A stretch of 40,493 nt of DNA from the NCBI GenBank assembly GCA_030740295.1, contig JASLXP010001235.1:1-40493 (forward strand). The letters are read 5' to 3'. The translations under genes were made by a program, and so were the position numbers. Below the pieces are notes generated by a model. The model did no database searches, had not been told where the DNA came from, and saw only the letters and a program-made list of their open reading frames with translations. Shown in pieces: positions 1-7,752 of this stretch. Numbering within the stretch: position 1 is the stretch's first letter; each line of letters begins with the position of its first letter. Origin of the DNA: Planctomycetota bacterium. Its GTDB lineage: Bacteria > Planctomycetota > PUPC01 > JACPCR01.

Positions 1-1678
1 TCTCGTGACCCAATTCAATCCGTTCTCTTAACGTTTCCGGACAACTCGTCAGACGTTGAGATAACTCAAACGCGAGGCGGCCTGCTTCTTTCTGCTCGAT
101 GGCCTCTCGCTGTTGGCGATCCATTTCTATCATCTGAGCCAGGTCGCCCGTCAACGCGACCCTGGTGTAATCGCCGACCAGGATGAGTTCCGAATCCAGG
201 GCATCCACCTTCTCCACAAAAGCCGTACAGCCGCACACATTAGAAAACACGCAGACCGCGCCATAGGTAAGTGGCTCGAGCTGAGCGATGCCGAATGGCT
301 CATAGATGGACAATCCGAACTCGGCATCCGTGCCCTTTCGCAGCGCCTGAAATTCAACGTCCGCCCCGAGCCTGGGGCCGCATAGCTCGGGACCCCATCC
401 GAACTGATTGATAAAAACCATCTGAATGTTTCTGGCCGCAAGATTGAAAGACTGCACCGCATCGTTGAGCGCCTCTTCACTCCCGAGGAGATCGGAGCCG
501 CCGAACTGATGGCACGCGGGCCATCCGTATTCGGCATCCATATTTGCGACCTCTTCAGCAGTACGGCGAATGCTGCCTTCGCTGGCGAGGAGGAAGCAGG
601 TGGCCTTCTTGCCGGACTGTTCGAGAAGGGGATCGAGCTGAACAAGAACCTGAAAATCACGCCATATCGCCTTGCTGACCACCGGCCTCGCAACATGCGT
701 GAGAATGAAATCCGGCCGCGAGCCCGTCAGACCTTCCGCAAAGTCTTGAAGCGCACTCCGGCATCGCTGCCTCTCTTCAACGCTGATCTTCTCAGAGGGG
801 ATGCCATTGAAAACGCAGTCTATGTTGCCTCGCCTGAATGCCTCGCCAAGGAAACGGAATTCCTCGGCGACCAACTCCCCGACCGCGAAAATTCCGTCCA
901 GGTAATGGACGAGACAGAAGACGGCGTGTTTCCAGTAATGATGCTGTGTGCCGAAAGTTTCATCGAGACAGAGCCCGGCCTCGGCAGCCCTGCGCATCAC
1001 GTTGTAGAACATCGTGTCGTGTCCGGCCCGGCCCTCGACCAGTCCCCTCGCTGTGGCGACTTCATGCGCGTGAAAGATCGTGCGGTCGGATGGAAGGGAT
1101 TCGAGCTTGACCTTGAGTGCGAGTGGCAGGCCCATGAAGTCGTGCGAAATGAAAATGTTTGGCCCGCCTTTCCCGAGCAGCACGCGGGCGGCTTCGTATC
1201 CCGGCTCGGCCAGCCGTATGAACTGGTCGAGCTCCTCCTCAGATTCGTGCCGGATGCAATCAAACTGAAATTGTTGCCAAAGCAGAGACTTAAATCTGTT
1301 CAGAGGCCCGACCTCAGAATCTTCCACGTTGACCAGCACTATCTCCACGCTGGCCCCATCGCCGGTTACCGGATGCAGCAGTGACCGCTCCCCGTAGACA
1401 ATCTGCACATTGTGGGCAGTCTCGATGAGCTGCAGTGCCTCGGAGTGCGCCGATTCGAAGACGCCATCCAGGGATGAGAAGTGGATTACAGCGTCGCTGC
1501 CCAGCCCCTTCTTCCCAGGTTCGATTTGGAAAGGCCCAATGAGGATAGTTCTCTCAACTCCCTCACGGTAAGCAGCAGAGGTCAGCAACCCACGAAGAAC
1601 GGTACCGATGCCCCCCTTCTGCTCGACGGCCTCGTGTGTAATGTGGATGAGGTTCATGTGTGTGAATGGTGCTGGCAT
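1..1678 (-). CDS. Glycogen-synthase-like GT-B glycosyltransferase (C-terminus cut by window edge)
   Basis: Minus-strand reading frame, open from ATG at 1678 to the left edge (about 559 residues visible, no stop). The N-terminus has a KGGIG motif at about residues 21-25, like the nucleotide-sugar loop of GT3/GT5 glycogen and starch synthases. FHAHEVA lies mid-protein. Near the end is EPFGIAQLE (about residues 460-468), an EX7E motif typical of retaining GT-B enzymes. It probably transfers a sugar from a nucleotide-sugar donor in the cytoplasm; donor and acceptor cannot be told. A second ATG at 1657 (residue 8) is an alternative start; the frame is open upstream to a stop near 1845 but has no earlier ATG. 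Long plus-strand frames over this stretch are antisense shadows. The gene is divergent from the SprA-like gene at 1911. Family assignment is firm at GT-B level, weaker for glycogen synthase. Confidence 0.82.
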   Translation of the reverse strand, partial: MPAPFTHMNLIHITHEAVEQKGGIGTVLRGLLTSAAYREGVERTILIGPFQIEPGKKGLGSDAVIHFSSLDGVFESAHSEALQLIETAHNVQIVYGERSLLHPVTGDGASVEIVLVNVEDSEVGPLNRFKSLLWQQFQFDCIRHESEEELDQFIRLAEPGYEAARVLLGKGGPNIFISHDFMGLPLALKVKLESLPSDRTIFHAHEVATARGLVEGRAGHDTMFYNVMRRAAEAGLCLDETFGTQHHYWKHAVFCLVHYLDGIFAVGELVAEEFRFLGEAFRRGNIDCVFNGIPSEKISVEERQRCRSALQDFAEGLTGSRPDFILTHVARPVVSKAIWRDFQVLVQLDPLLEQSGKKATCFLLASEGSIRRTAEEVANMDAEYGWPACHQFGGSDLLGSEEALNDAVQSFNLAARNIQMVFINQFGWGPELCGPRLGADVEFQALRKGTDAEFGLSIYEPFGIAQLEPLTYGAVCVFSNVCGCTAFVEKVDALDSELILVGDYTRVALTGDLAQMIEMDRQQREAIEQKEAGRLAFELSQRLTSCPETLRERIELGHE

Positions 1679-1910
1679 GTCGTCAATATGTTTTTGACTA
1701 CGGGTTTTCTCGGACAGCCTCAGAAATCCAGAGCGGCGGCCCTGCCGTAGGTTACTCTCGCAGGGGCTGGATCGGAATCGGATCTGCACTGATGGTGCGG
1801 ATGAAATCCCTGCTGCTGCTGACCGATGGCTGCAAAAATAGAAGAAATGCTAAAGGAATCGTCCGAGCTCCGATAATACAATTTCTGCCTATTCAGGAAG
1901 AGCTCTTTAA

Positions 1911-2492
1911 ATGCAAATTCAAGCGTCTTACGCGCCCGCCTTCTGGCACCATCGGACCTCTATCTTACCCGCGGCTAAAACCCCGCAGACAAAGCTCCTC
2001 GGTCGGGGACTCACCCCGGAAGAACAGCAGGAACTGGAAAAGCTCAAAGCAAGAGACGCGGAGGTCCGCAAACACGAAAACGACCACCATCGGCGGGCCG
2101 GGCGTTACGCCACAAGCACACCACAATACGAATATCAGAGGGGTCCGGACGGAAAGCAGTACGCGGTGGGTGGCCACGTTAAGATCGATGTATCGCCCGT
2201 CCCTGACGATCCAAAAGCGACTATAGATAAGATGAAGGTGATCAAGGAAGCGGCCAAGGCTCCCGAAGAACCCTCGGCTCAAGACAAAACAGTCGCAAGA
2301 AAAGCGGAGCAGATCGAAGCGGAAGCGCGGAAGGAACTTGCGGAGGAGAACCGTGAGAAACTCGGTCTTGGTGGAACTGAAAAAGGCAGCGCCACCGCTT
2401 ACGCAGGCACAGGCGACTCGGCCACGACTTACAATTCACTGGGCAATCTCGCTTCCGCCGGCAGCCCGGCCTTCATCGACATCATTGCCTGA
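1911..2492 (+). CDS. SprA-related putative metalloprotease
   Basis: A 193-residue protein with the hallmarks of the SprA-related family (putative metalloprotease catalytic domain). It has LTPEEQQELEKLKARDAEVR, then HENDH at residues 55-59 (an HExxH zinc motif), YQRGPDGKQYAVGG at about 75-88, a DPKATIDKM block, and APEEPSAQD at about 117-125. The C-terminal third is charged, then rich in Ala/Gly/Ser. There is no convincing signal peptide, so a cytoplasmic site is likely. Substrates of this family are not known to me. It lies alone between the divergent glycosyltransferase and the WD40 kinase, with 134 bases before the kinase start. The start at 1911 is the first ATG giving the whole conserved domain. 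Confidence 0.8.
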   Translation: MQIQASYAPAFWHHRTSILPAAKTPQTKLLGRGLTPEEQQELEKLKARDAEVRKHENDHHRRAGRYATSTPQYEYQRGPDGKQYAVGGHVKIDVSPVPDDPKATIDKMKVIKEAAKAPEEPSAQDKTVARKAEQIEAEARKELAEENREKLGLGGTEKGSATAYAGTGDSATTYNSLGNLASAGSPAFIDIIA

Positions 2493-2566
2493 GGCTGTCT
2501 TCCATGGCTGTCCTGTCTGGGAAGTGGGCCTGCACATGTTAGAGTGCGAAGTAGCGATATCTGCCT

Positions 2567-2593
2567 TATCAGTTATCACAAAACTGATATGAT
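2567..2593 (+). promoter_or_regulatory. Candidate extended -10 promoter with overlapping palindrome before the WD40 kinase
   Basis: TGATATGAT at 2585-2593 matches an extended -10 element (TGn plus TATGAT), 33 bases before the kinase ATG at 2627. An 8-bp inverted repeat, TATCAGTT (2567-2574) and AACTGATA (2582-2589), overlaps it and could be an operator or a small hairpin. No good -35 box is present. This is pattern recognition only. Confidence 0.33.
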
Positions 2594-2626
2594 GGAATCT
2601 GAAGCGGCCACTTTTCGGAGAACAGA

Positions 2627-3634
2627 ATGGCACGCACACTGAAATGCCCTCATTGCCGGCACAAGTTTAAGGTCGATGATGATCTGCAGGGGAATTTCAG
2701 TTGCCCGTCCTGCGAGCGCACACTGAAAATCTCTCCGCGCAAGAAACGGGAACCACAGAGCAATACATCGGACGAAACGCTCCCGCCGGACCATGATCCC
2801 GATGCAACCGCCGCGCCGGACTTCAAACTTGATGAAGTGCAACAGACTCTCGAAGGAGAGAGTGACCACGGGCAGACCATCTCTGAATTCATGCAGGAGC
2901 GTGGCTACCAGGGCGGAGTGGAACTGGGAGAAGGAGACCCCGGCAAGACAAAGTCAACCGAGATCATCGAAGCGGAAGATGGCAAGAAATACAAGGTCGG
3001 CGAGATGGTCGCTCGCGGTGGGATGGGTGCGATTCTCGAGGCAATGGACCTGAACATCAGGCGTTCGGTCGCCATGAAGGTCATGCTCTCGAAAAAAGAA
3101 GTGGAAGAGCGCGTGGTGCTTCGCTTCATCGAGGAAGCACAGATTACCGGACAGCTCGAGCACCCCAATATCGTGCCCGTCCATGAGCTCGGCGTCGACG
3201 GATCCGGAAACGTCTTCTACACAATGAAGCTCATCCAGGGCCTCACCCTCAAGCACATCCTCCGCCGCATCGCTGAGGGGGACCGGGAGATCATTGAGAG
3301 ATTCCCACTCATGCATCTCATCAATGTCTTCCTCAAAATCTGCGATGCGATGAGCCTCGCGCATGCGAAAGGCGTAGTTCATCGCGATCTCAAACCGGAA
3401 AACATCATGGTCGGAGATTTCGGCGAAGTCTCCGTCCTGGACTGGGGCCTGGCCAAAGTTGTCGGCCGGGATGAGCGCGCCCTGCCGGAGGGGCCTTCAT
3501 GGCGCCGGAGCAGGCGTACGGCAACATTGATGAAATCGATCCCCGGACAGACGTCTATGCTCTTGGCGGAATCCTTTACAGCATCCTCACCCTGCGGGAT
3601 CCGGTGGAGGCGGACAGCGTGCATGCCGTCCTGA
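2627..3634 (+). CDS. Membrane Ser/Thr protein kinase, N-terminal part (frameshifted gene)
   Basis: Start ATG at 2627 with GGAG six bases upstream. Residues 7-29 form a CPHC...CPSC zinc ribbon. A charged linker follows, then the N-lobe and catalytic loop of a Hanks-type kinase: glycine loop VARGGMGAI (128-136), ATP-binding Lys151 in VAMK, HRDLKPEN (252-259) and DWG at 272-274, the DWG variant common in Planctomycete kinases. After residue 289 this frame leaves the kinase sequence; the activation-loop end (FMAPEQ) continues in the +1 frame at 3493 onward. Adding one G to the run at 3490-3493 gives ALPEGAFMAPEQ and joins both parts into one protein of about 1193 residues. The tail of this frame to 3634 is therefore out-of-frame noise. 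Either a sequencing/assembly error or a real disrupting mutation. Confidence 0.8.
   Translation: MARTLKCPHCRHKFKVDDDLQGNFSCPSCERTLKISPRKKREPQSNTSDETLPPDHDPDATAAPDFKLDEVQQTLEGESDHGQTISEFMQERGYQGGVELGEGDPGKTKSTEIIEAEDGKKYKVGEMVARGGMGAILEAMDLNIRRSVAMKVMLSKKEVEERVVLRFIEEAQITGQLEHPNIVPVHELGVDGSGNVFYTMKLIQGLTLKHILRRIAEGDREIIERFPLMHLINVFLKICDAMSLAHAKGVVHRDLKPENIMVGDFGEVSVLDWGLAKVVGRDERALPEGPSWRRSRRTATLMKSIPGQTSMLLAESFTASSPCGIRWRRTACMPS
3490..3493 (+). other. Frameshift site in the WD40 kinase gene (G run)
   Basis: Frame 1 reads ...LPEG through 3493 and frame 2 resumes at GCC TTC ATG GCG CCG (AFMAPE). Frame 2 has a TGA a few codons upstream, so the shift must lie between there and about 3500. The four-G run is the simplest place for a missing base. 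No classical slippery heptamer is visible, so programmed shifting is less likely than a mutation or a homopolymer error. Confidence 0.75.
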
Positions 3635-6207
3635 TCAAGGTCACTGATGGAGACATCCGCCCACCGGAGTACTGGAACCCGGTGGCCAGACAGGACTCGG
3701 GGAGAAACGGCGCCGCTCTGGCACACTGCCCCGGCGGGCAAGTTCCGGAGTCCCTTTCCGCTGTGGCCATGAAGGCTCTCTCTCTGAAACGTGAAGACCG
3801 TTATCAGAGCGTCAAAGAGTTTCAGATGGAGATAGAAGCCTGGCAGGGCGGATACGCCACTCAAGCCGAACAGGCCGGGCTCGGCCGGCAACTCAAGCTG
3901 CTCATCGGCCGCCACAAAACAGAATTCGCCCTCGCCGCGAGCGCGGCAATGCTCGTGTTTGCAGTCATTACGGGCTCGCTCTTCAAAGTTAATTCAGAGA
4001 AGCGAATCGCGGTTGCCGAGAAGGTTAAGGCAGTCAAGGCGCAACAGAAAGCAGAACAGGAAAACTACTTCAATGCGATTTTCGTCGCCGACAAGAAGAT
4101 CGAGAACTTTGCACGGGACCAGGCAGGCGACCTGCTGCTGCAAAGCCCTGGGAACCTGCGGGGATGGGAATGGGGTAGGCTCATGTATCTGTGCAATCTG
4201 GACCTCATTGCACTACGGGGACACTCCGACGCGGTCCGCTCGGTCTCCTTTTCTCCCAGCGGCGAAAAGCTCCTCACAGCGGGTTTCGACGGCGCCGCAC
4301 GGCTTTGGAATGCGCGGACAGGGAAAGTTATTCGATCCCTTAAAGGCCATCGAGGAGCGATTTACTGCGCGTCCTTTTCGAAAAATGGCAAGCAGATCGT
4401 TACCACTTCGGTCGATAAGACCGCGATCCTGTGGGACGCGCAGTCCGGCGAGATCGTGAGGACCCTCAAAGGCCACGACAGCGACGTGCGATCGGGCGCC
4501 ATCTCGCCAGACGGGCAACAGATTCTCACGGGAGGTACGGACAACACCATCCGGATATGGCCGGCGTCTTCCAGCAAAGATCCAGAAATCATTCGCGGGC
4601 ACACCGGCCCCGTCAACAGCGTGGCGTGGTCACAGGACGGCACGCGGCTCCTCACTGCCAGCGATGATCGGACAGCCAGGCTCTGGGACTCGCGCACCGG
4701 CAAAGAGATTCGCGCACTGACCCAGCACACCGATTTCGTCTATTGCGCTTCATACTCGCCGAACGGCCAACTGCTGGTAACGGGAAGCAGGGATCGGATC
4801 GTCAGAATCTGGGATGCAGGACGAGGCGGGCTGTTAAAGAGCCTGAAGGGCCACAAACACTCCGTTTACTGCGCAGCCTTTTCGCCGAACAGCAGGCGTC
4901 TTGCCACGGGCAGCTACGACAAGACGGTACGCATCTGGGATGTGGAAACGGGCCAACTGCTTCGCACCATCGTGGGCGGCGGCTGGATCTTGAGCCTCGC
5001 TTTTTCGCCTGACGGCGATCTGCTCCTGACTGGCAGCGAAGATCGAACCGCCCGGCTCTGGAGCACGGCAAAAGACAAGGCTCTGAAACACCTGGCCCTC
5101 ACTCCGCTCGGCGTGGGCTTCACGCCGGACGGTCGGGCCGCCCCCCGTGCACCCGAAAAGAAACAGAAGGCCGATGAAGACAAAGAACAATTCAATGGGG
5201 CCCTTGCAGGCAAGGAACTGGCGAAAAGCGCACTCAGACAGGCTAGAAGAAAGAAAGCAGACAAGAAACGTGCGCAGGTCGCCATTCAAGGTCACAAAGA
5301 CCGGATTTTCGATGCCTCTTATTCCCCGGACGGAAAGAAGATCGTCAGTGCCAGTTGGGACCAGACAGCAAAGATCTGGAACGTCCGGTCAGGAAAAGAA
5401 ATCCTGTCCATTCTTCATCCCGACAAAGTTCTCCAGGCCGAGTTCTCATCAGATGGCAAACATGTTCTCACTGCCAGCGCAGATAAGACGGCAACACTCT
5501 GGAATGCCGAGACCGGAAAGCGGATCCGCCAATTCACGGGCCACAAAGATTGGGTCCTGAACGCACGGTTTTCTCCGGACGGCAGCCAGGTTCTCACCGG
5601 GAGCAGAGACAAGACAGCTCGTCTGTGGAATGCCCGCACAGGCAAGCTGATCCAATCATTCAGAGCCCATTCAGAATCCGTACGCGCCGTGTCCTTTTCT
5701 CCTGATGGGCATCAGATCCTGACTGCCAGCGCTGACAAGACCGCCATTATCTGGAACGTAGACACTGGCAAAAAAATTCGCGTCCTCGAGGGACACACAA
5801 ACTATCTGAACAGCGCAGCCTTCTCGCAAGACGGCCAGCGCATCGTAACTTCCAGTGACGACAGGACGGCCAGGGTCTGGGAGACGAAGACGGGCCAGGA
5901 GCTCACCATCCTGAGAGGCCACACCTTCGTTGTGCACGATGCCTTTTTTCTGAACGGGAACCAGGTCGTCACTGCAAGCGCCGACAAGACGGCCAAGCTC
6001 TGGGACGCAAGAACCGGCAGGGAGATCCTCACCCTGGGAGGCCACCAGGACACCATCTGGCGCGCCACTGTTGCGCCCAACGGTCGCGACATCCTCACCG
6101 CCGGCAGCCATGCAGTCATCATCTACCCAGCCCTGGACTGGCGAAAGACTACGGAACAGCTCGAAGCAGAAAAGCTGCGCAAGTTTGTCGAATCACAACG
6201 ACGATAA
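3499..6207 (+). CDS. Ser/Thr kinase C-lobe, membrane anchor and 14 WD40 repeats (second part of frameshifted gene)
   Basis: Begins inside the kinase APE motif (MAPEQAYG), so its first ATG is not a natural start. Numbering from 3499: kinase C-lobe to about residue 115, one membrane helix at about 142-162 (ALAASAAMLVFAVITGSLF), a Lys/Glu coiled stretch, then WD40 repeats from about 239 to 890. I count 14 repeats with GH...W(D/N) spacing, seven before and seven after a charged linker at about 532-596, which suggests two seven-bladed propellers. With the first part this is a typical PVC receptor-like kinase: kinase inside the cell, propellers probably on the other side of the membrane, sensing or binding a partner. 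The next gene is a second kinase on the same strand. Confidence 0.85.
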   Translation: MAPEQAYGNIDEIDPRTDVYALGGILYSILTLRDPVEADSVHAVLIKVTDGDIRPPEYWNPVARQDSGRNGAALAHCPGGQVPESLSAVAMKALSLKREDRYQSVKEFQMEIEAWQGGYATQAEQAGLGRQLKLLIGRHKTEFALAASAAMLVFAVITGSLFKVNSEKRIAVAEKVKAVKAQQKAEQENYFNAIFVADKKIENFARDQAGDLLLQSPGNLRGWEWGRLMYLCNLDLIALRGHSDAVRSVSFSPSGEKLLTAGFDGAARLWNARTGKVIRSLKGHRGAIYCASFSKNGKQIVTTSVDKTAILWDAQSGEIVRTLKGHDSDVRSGAISPDGQQILTGGTDNTIRIWPASSSKDPEIIRGHTGPVNSVAWSQDGTRLLTASDDRTARLWDSRTGKEIRALTQHTDFVYCASYSPNGQLLVTGSRDRIVRIWDAGRGGLLKSLKGHKHSVYCAAFSPNSRRLATGSYDKTVRIWDVETGQLLRTIVGGGWILSLAFSPDGDLLLTGSEDRTARLWSTAKDKALKHLALTPLGVGFTPDGRAAPRAPEKKQKADEDKEQFNGALAGKELAKSALRQARRKKADKKRAQVAIQGHKDRIFDASYSPDGKKIVSASWDQTAKIWNVRSGKEILSILHPDKVLQAEFSSDGKHVLTASADKTATLWNAETGKRIRQFTGHKDWVLNARFSPDGSQVLTGSRDKTARLWNARTGKLIQSFRAHSESVRAVSFSPDGHQILTASADKTAIIWNVDTGKKIRVLEGHTNYLNSAAFSQDGQRIVTSSDDRTARVWETKTGQELTILRGHTFVVHDAFFLNGNQVVTASADKTAKLWDARTGREILTLGGHQDTIWRATVAPNGRDILTAGSHAVIIYPALDWRKTTEQLEAEKLRKFVESQRR

Positions 6208-6234
6208 TGGGTGATTGCGCACGCCCCTCTAAAC

Positions 6235-6255
6235 AGCCCTCCCAATTTCAGGGCT
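6235..6255 (+). terminator. Weak hairpin downstream of the WD40 kinase
   Basis: AGCCCT (6235-6240) and AGGGCT (6250-6255) form a 6-bp stem with a 9-base loop, 28 bases after the kinase stop. No T tract follows, so terminator function is uncertain. Confidence 0.25.
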
Positions 6256-6318
6256 TGTATCCTTCCCTGAGCCACAGACATCGCGTTTTCGGCCGATTCC
6301 GTTTGCGGCCCGCTCACT

Positions 6319-6329
6319 ATAGCTATAAT
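6319..6329 (+). promoter_or_regulatory. Candidate -10 box upstream of the small kinase
   Basis: A perfect TATAAT at 6324-6329 sits next to a short palindrome (TATAGCTATA, 6318-6327), about 170 bases before the small kinase gene. The -35 region is poor (TTGCGG with a short 15-base spacer). The core CTATAATCC recurs in the better promoter at 7519-7527. Confidence 0.33.
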
Positions 6330-6498
6330 CCTTGCCTCCCGTGCAGGGTCGGGGCATACCTCATCTGACACGGCTACGACCGGGGCAGCATTGCCCTTTG
6401 GCGGGTCAACACTCTCGTGGCACTGGTACGGATGCTGGTGCAAAGCCAGAGCGATTTGCTAAAAACCAACGCGATTTAAACCACCACTCAGTCACTGG

Positions 6499-7425
6499 AT
6501 GCCGAAACCGAATTGGCCGGATCTCAAAATTGGCAAAGGATTAGGAAATGGTGCAGGAAGCATCATTTACCGGGTAGTGAGCAATAAAGATGGGAAAATG
6601 TACGGCTGCAAGCATGTTACCCGTACCTCAATCGAGCATATCGACCAGGCGAGGCAAAACGCGACCCGCGCCGCGGACGTAATCAAACAGAAGCTCGAAC
6701 GCTCGGTCTATCAATCTTATTTCGATCAGGTCAAGAATGAATATGGTGTCTTGAAGGATTTCCAACAGGCAGGGGGCAGCCCGCACGTGGTCACCGTTTA
6801 TGACCTGAGGACTGTGCGGAAAGGGTTGCGGGTCCATGGCTATGACATGCTGATGGATTACGTGGAGGGTTTCGGCCTCAAGGAAAAAAGTGATTATGGC
6901 ATGCGGAAGTTGCTCGACTTGTTCAGGCAGACGGCCCAGGGCTTGTTAGAGATCCACCAGTTCGGGCTCATCCACGCGGATATGAAGCCTTCCCACGTGA
7001 TGGTCGATCCCAACGGCCTGGTAAAGATCATCGATTTTGGGCAGAGCACGTTCGTGGGAAGCGAAACTTACAGAATCCAGGGCACACCCGAATACATGGC
7101 GCCTGAGCAGCTCAAGGGGGAGGAGATTGATTTCAGGACCGATTGCTATGGGATGGGAGCAACCATGTACTGGGCTTTGACAGGGCGGCTGAATCGCCCG
7201 GCGATGACGGGTGTCCCAAGCTCGCAGGGGGTGGATTTCACTGTGAGCTTCGCCGGGCGTTCTCGCGCCGTACGAAACGACAACCCGAATGTGCCCAGAG
7301 AACTCGATGATCTGGTCGTCGCGTGCTGTGAACGCTTGCCCGAGAAACGACCACAGACGATGCGTGAGGTGTGGCAGGCGCTCCAGGAAATGCAGAAGAA
7401 AAATGTGGTACCTGAAGGCGTGTAA
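6499..7425 (+). CDS. Small Ser/Thr protein kinase with altered catalytic loop
   Basis: A 308-residue protein that is essentially only a Hanks-type kinase domain, with no membrane helix, so cytoplasmic. Visible motifs are glycine loop GKGLGNGAGS (12-21), Lys38 in the CKH context, catalytic loop HADMKPSH (159-166), DFG at 179-181, and GTPEYMAPEQ (195-204). In the catalytic loop the usual HRD Arg is Ala160 and the usual metal-binding Asn is His166; the catalytic Asp161 and Lys163 remain. The activation loop therefore looks normal while metal binding may be changed. It could be an active divergent kinase or a low-activity scaffold. No ribosome binding site is seen before the ATG. It stands between the WD40 kinase and the TonB-like operon on the same strand. 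Confidence 0.87.
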   Translation: MPKPNWPDLKIGKGLGNGAGSIIYRVVSNKDGKMYGCKHVTRTSIEHIDQARQNATRAADVIKQKLERSVYQSYFDQVKNEYGVLKDFQQAGGSPHVVTVYDLRTVRKGLRVHGYDMLMDYVEGFGLKEKSDYGMRKLLDLFRQTAQGLLEIHQFGLIHADMKPSHVMVDPNGLVKIIDFGQSTFVGSETYRIQGTPEYMAPEQLKGEEIDFRTDCYGMGATMYWALTGRLNRPAMTGVPSSQGVDFTVSFAGRSRAVRNDNPNVPRELDDLVVACCERLPEKRPQTMREVWQALQEMQKKNVVPEGV

Positions 7426-7497
7426 ATTAGTGCAAACAGGTGGCAATCTGGTTTCTTAACGCACTTAATTCCAAGCATTTATTCCGTTACCTCAGTA

Positions 7498-7525
7498 TTG
7501 AAAGCCGTGGGGCATCAACTATAAT
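7498..7525 (+). promoter_or_regulatory. Strong sigma-70-like promoter in the intergenic region before the exbB operon
   Basis: TTGAAA (7498-7503), a 16-base spacer and TATAAT (7520-7525): the best promoter match seen in the window. Transcription would start near 7532. An intrinsic terminator lies only about 50-90 bases downstream (7580-7620), so this promoter would make either a short RNA or an attenuated leader for the TIG-exbB operon that starts at 7753. Confidence 0.55.
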
Positions 7526-7579
7526 CCCGCCCCAATTGATTTGCGCATCCCTTTCTCTGGCGCAAATGGCCCAGGTGTC

Positions 7580-7620
7580 AACAATCGCGATCGGAACACG
7601 CGGGAGTGCGATTGTTTTTT
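7580..7620 (+). terminator. Intrinsic terminator
   Basis: AACAATCGC (7580-7588) pairs with GCGATTGTT (7608-7616), a 9-bp perfect stem with a 19-base loop, and T continues through 7620 followed by CTC. This is a standard Rho-independent shape. It can end read-through from the small kinase (stop at 7425) or a short transcript from the promoter at 7498-7525. Confidence 0.6.
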
Positions 7621-7752
7621 CTCATATCACCAAAAACAGCTCCCCAGCAACGACCTCTTCCTATCTCATCCCCGCAATTCCAGTCTATTGCTGAGCCGGA
7701 GCACTGGCTGAATTCAGCGGTCAACCTAAGGATTTCAACCAAGGAGATTTGA

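Noticed and set aside
509..1384. Plus-strand 291-residue open frame and other frames over 1-1678
   Set aside because: They lie antisense to a clear glycosyltransferase frame carrying KGGIG and EX7E motifs, and show no family features.
7440..7694. 84-residue plus frame between the small kinase and exbB
   Set aside because: It runs through a promoter-terminator pair, lacks a ribosome binding site and has random-looking sequence.
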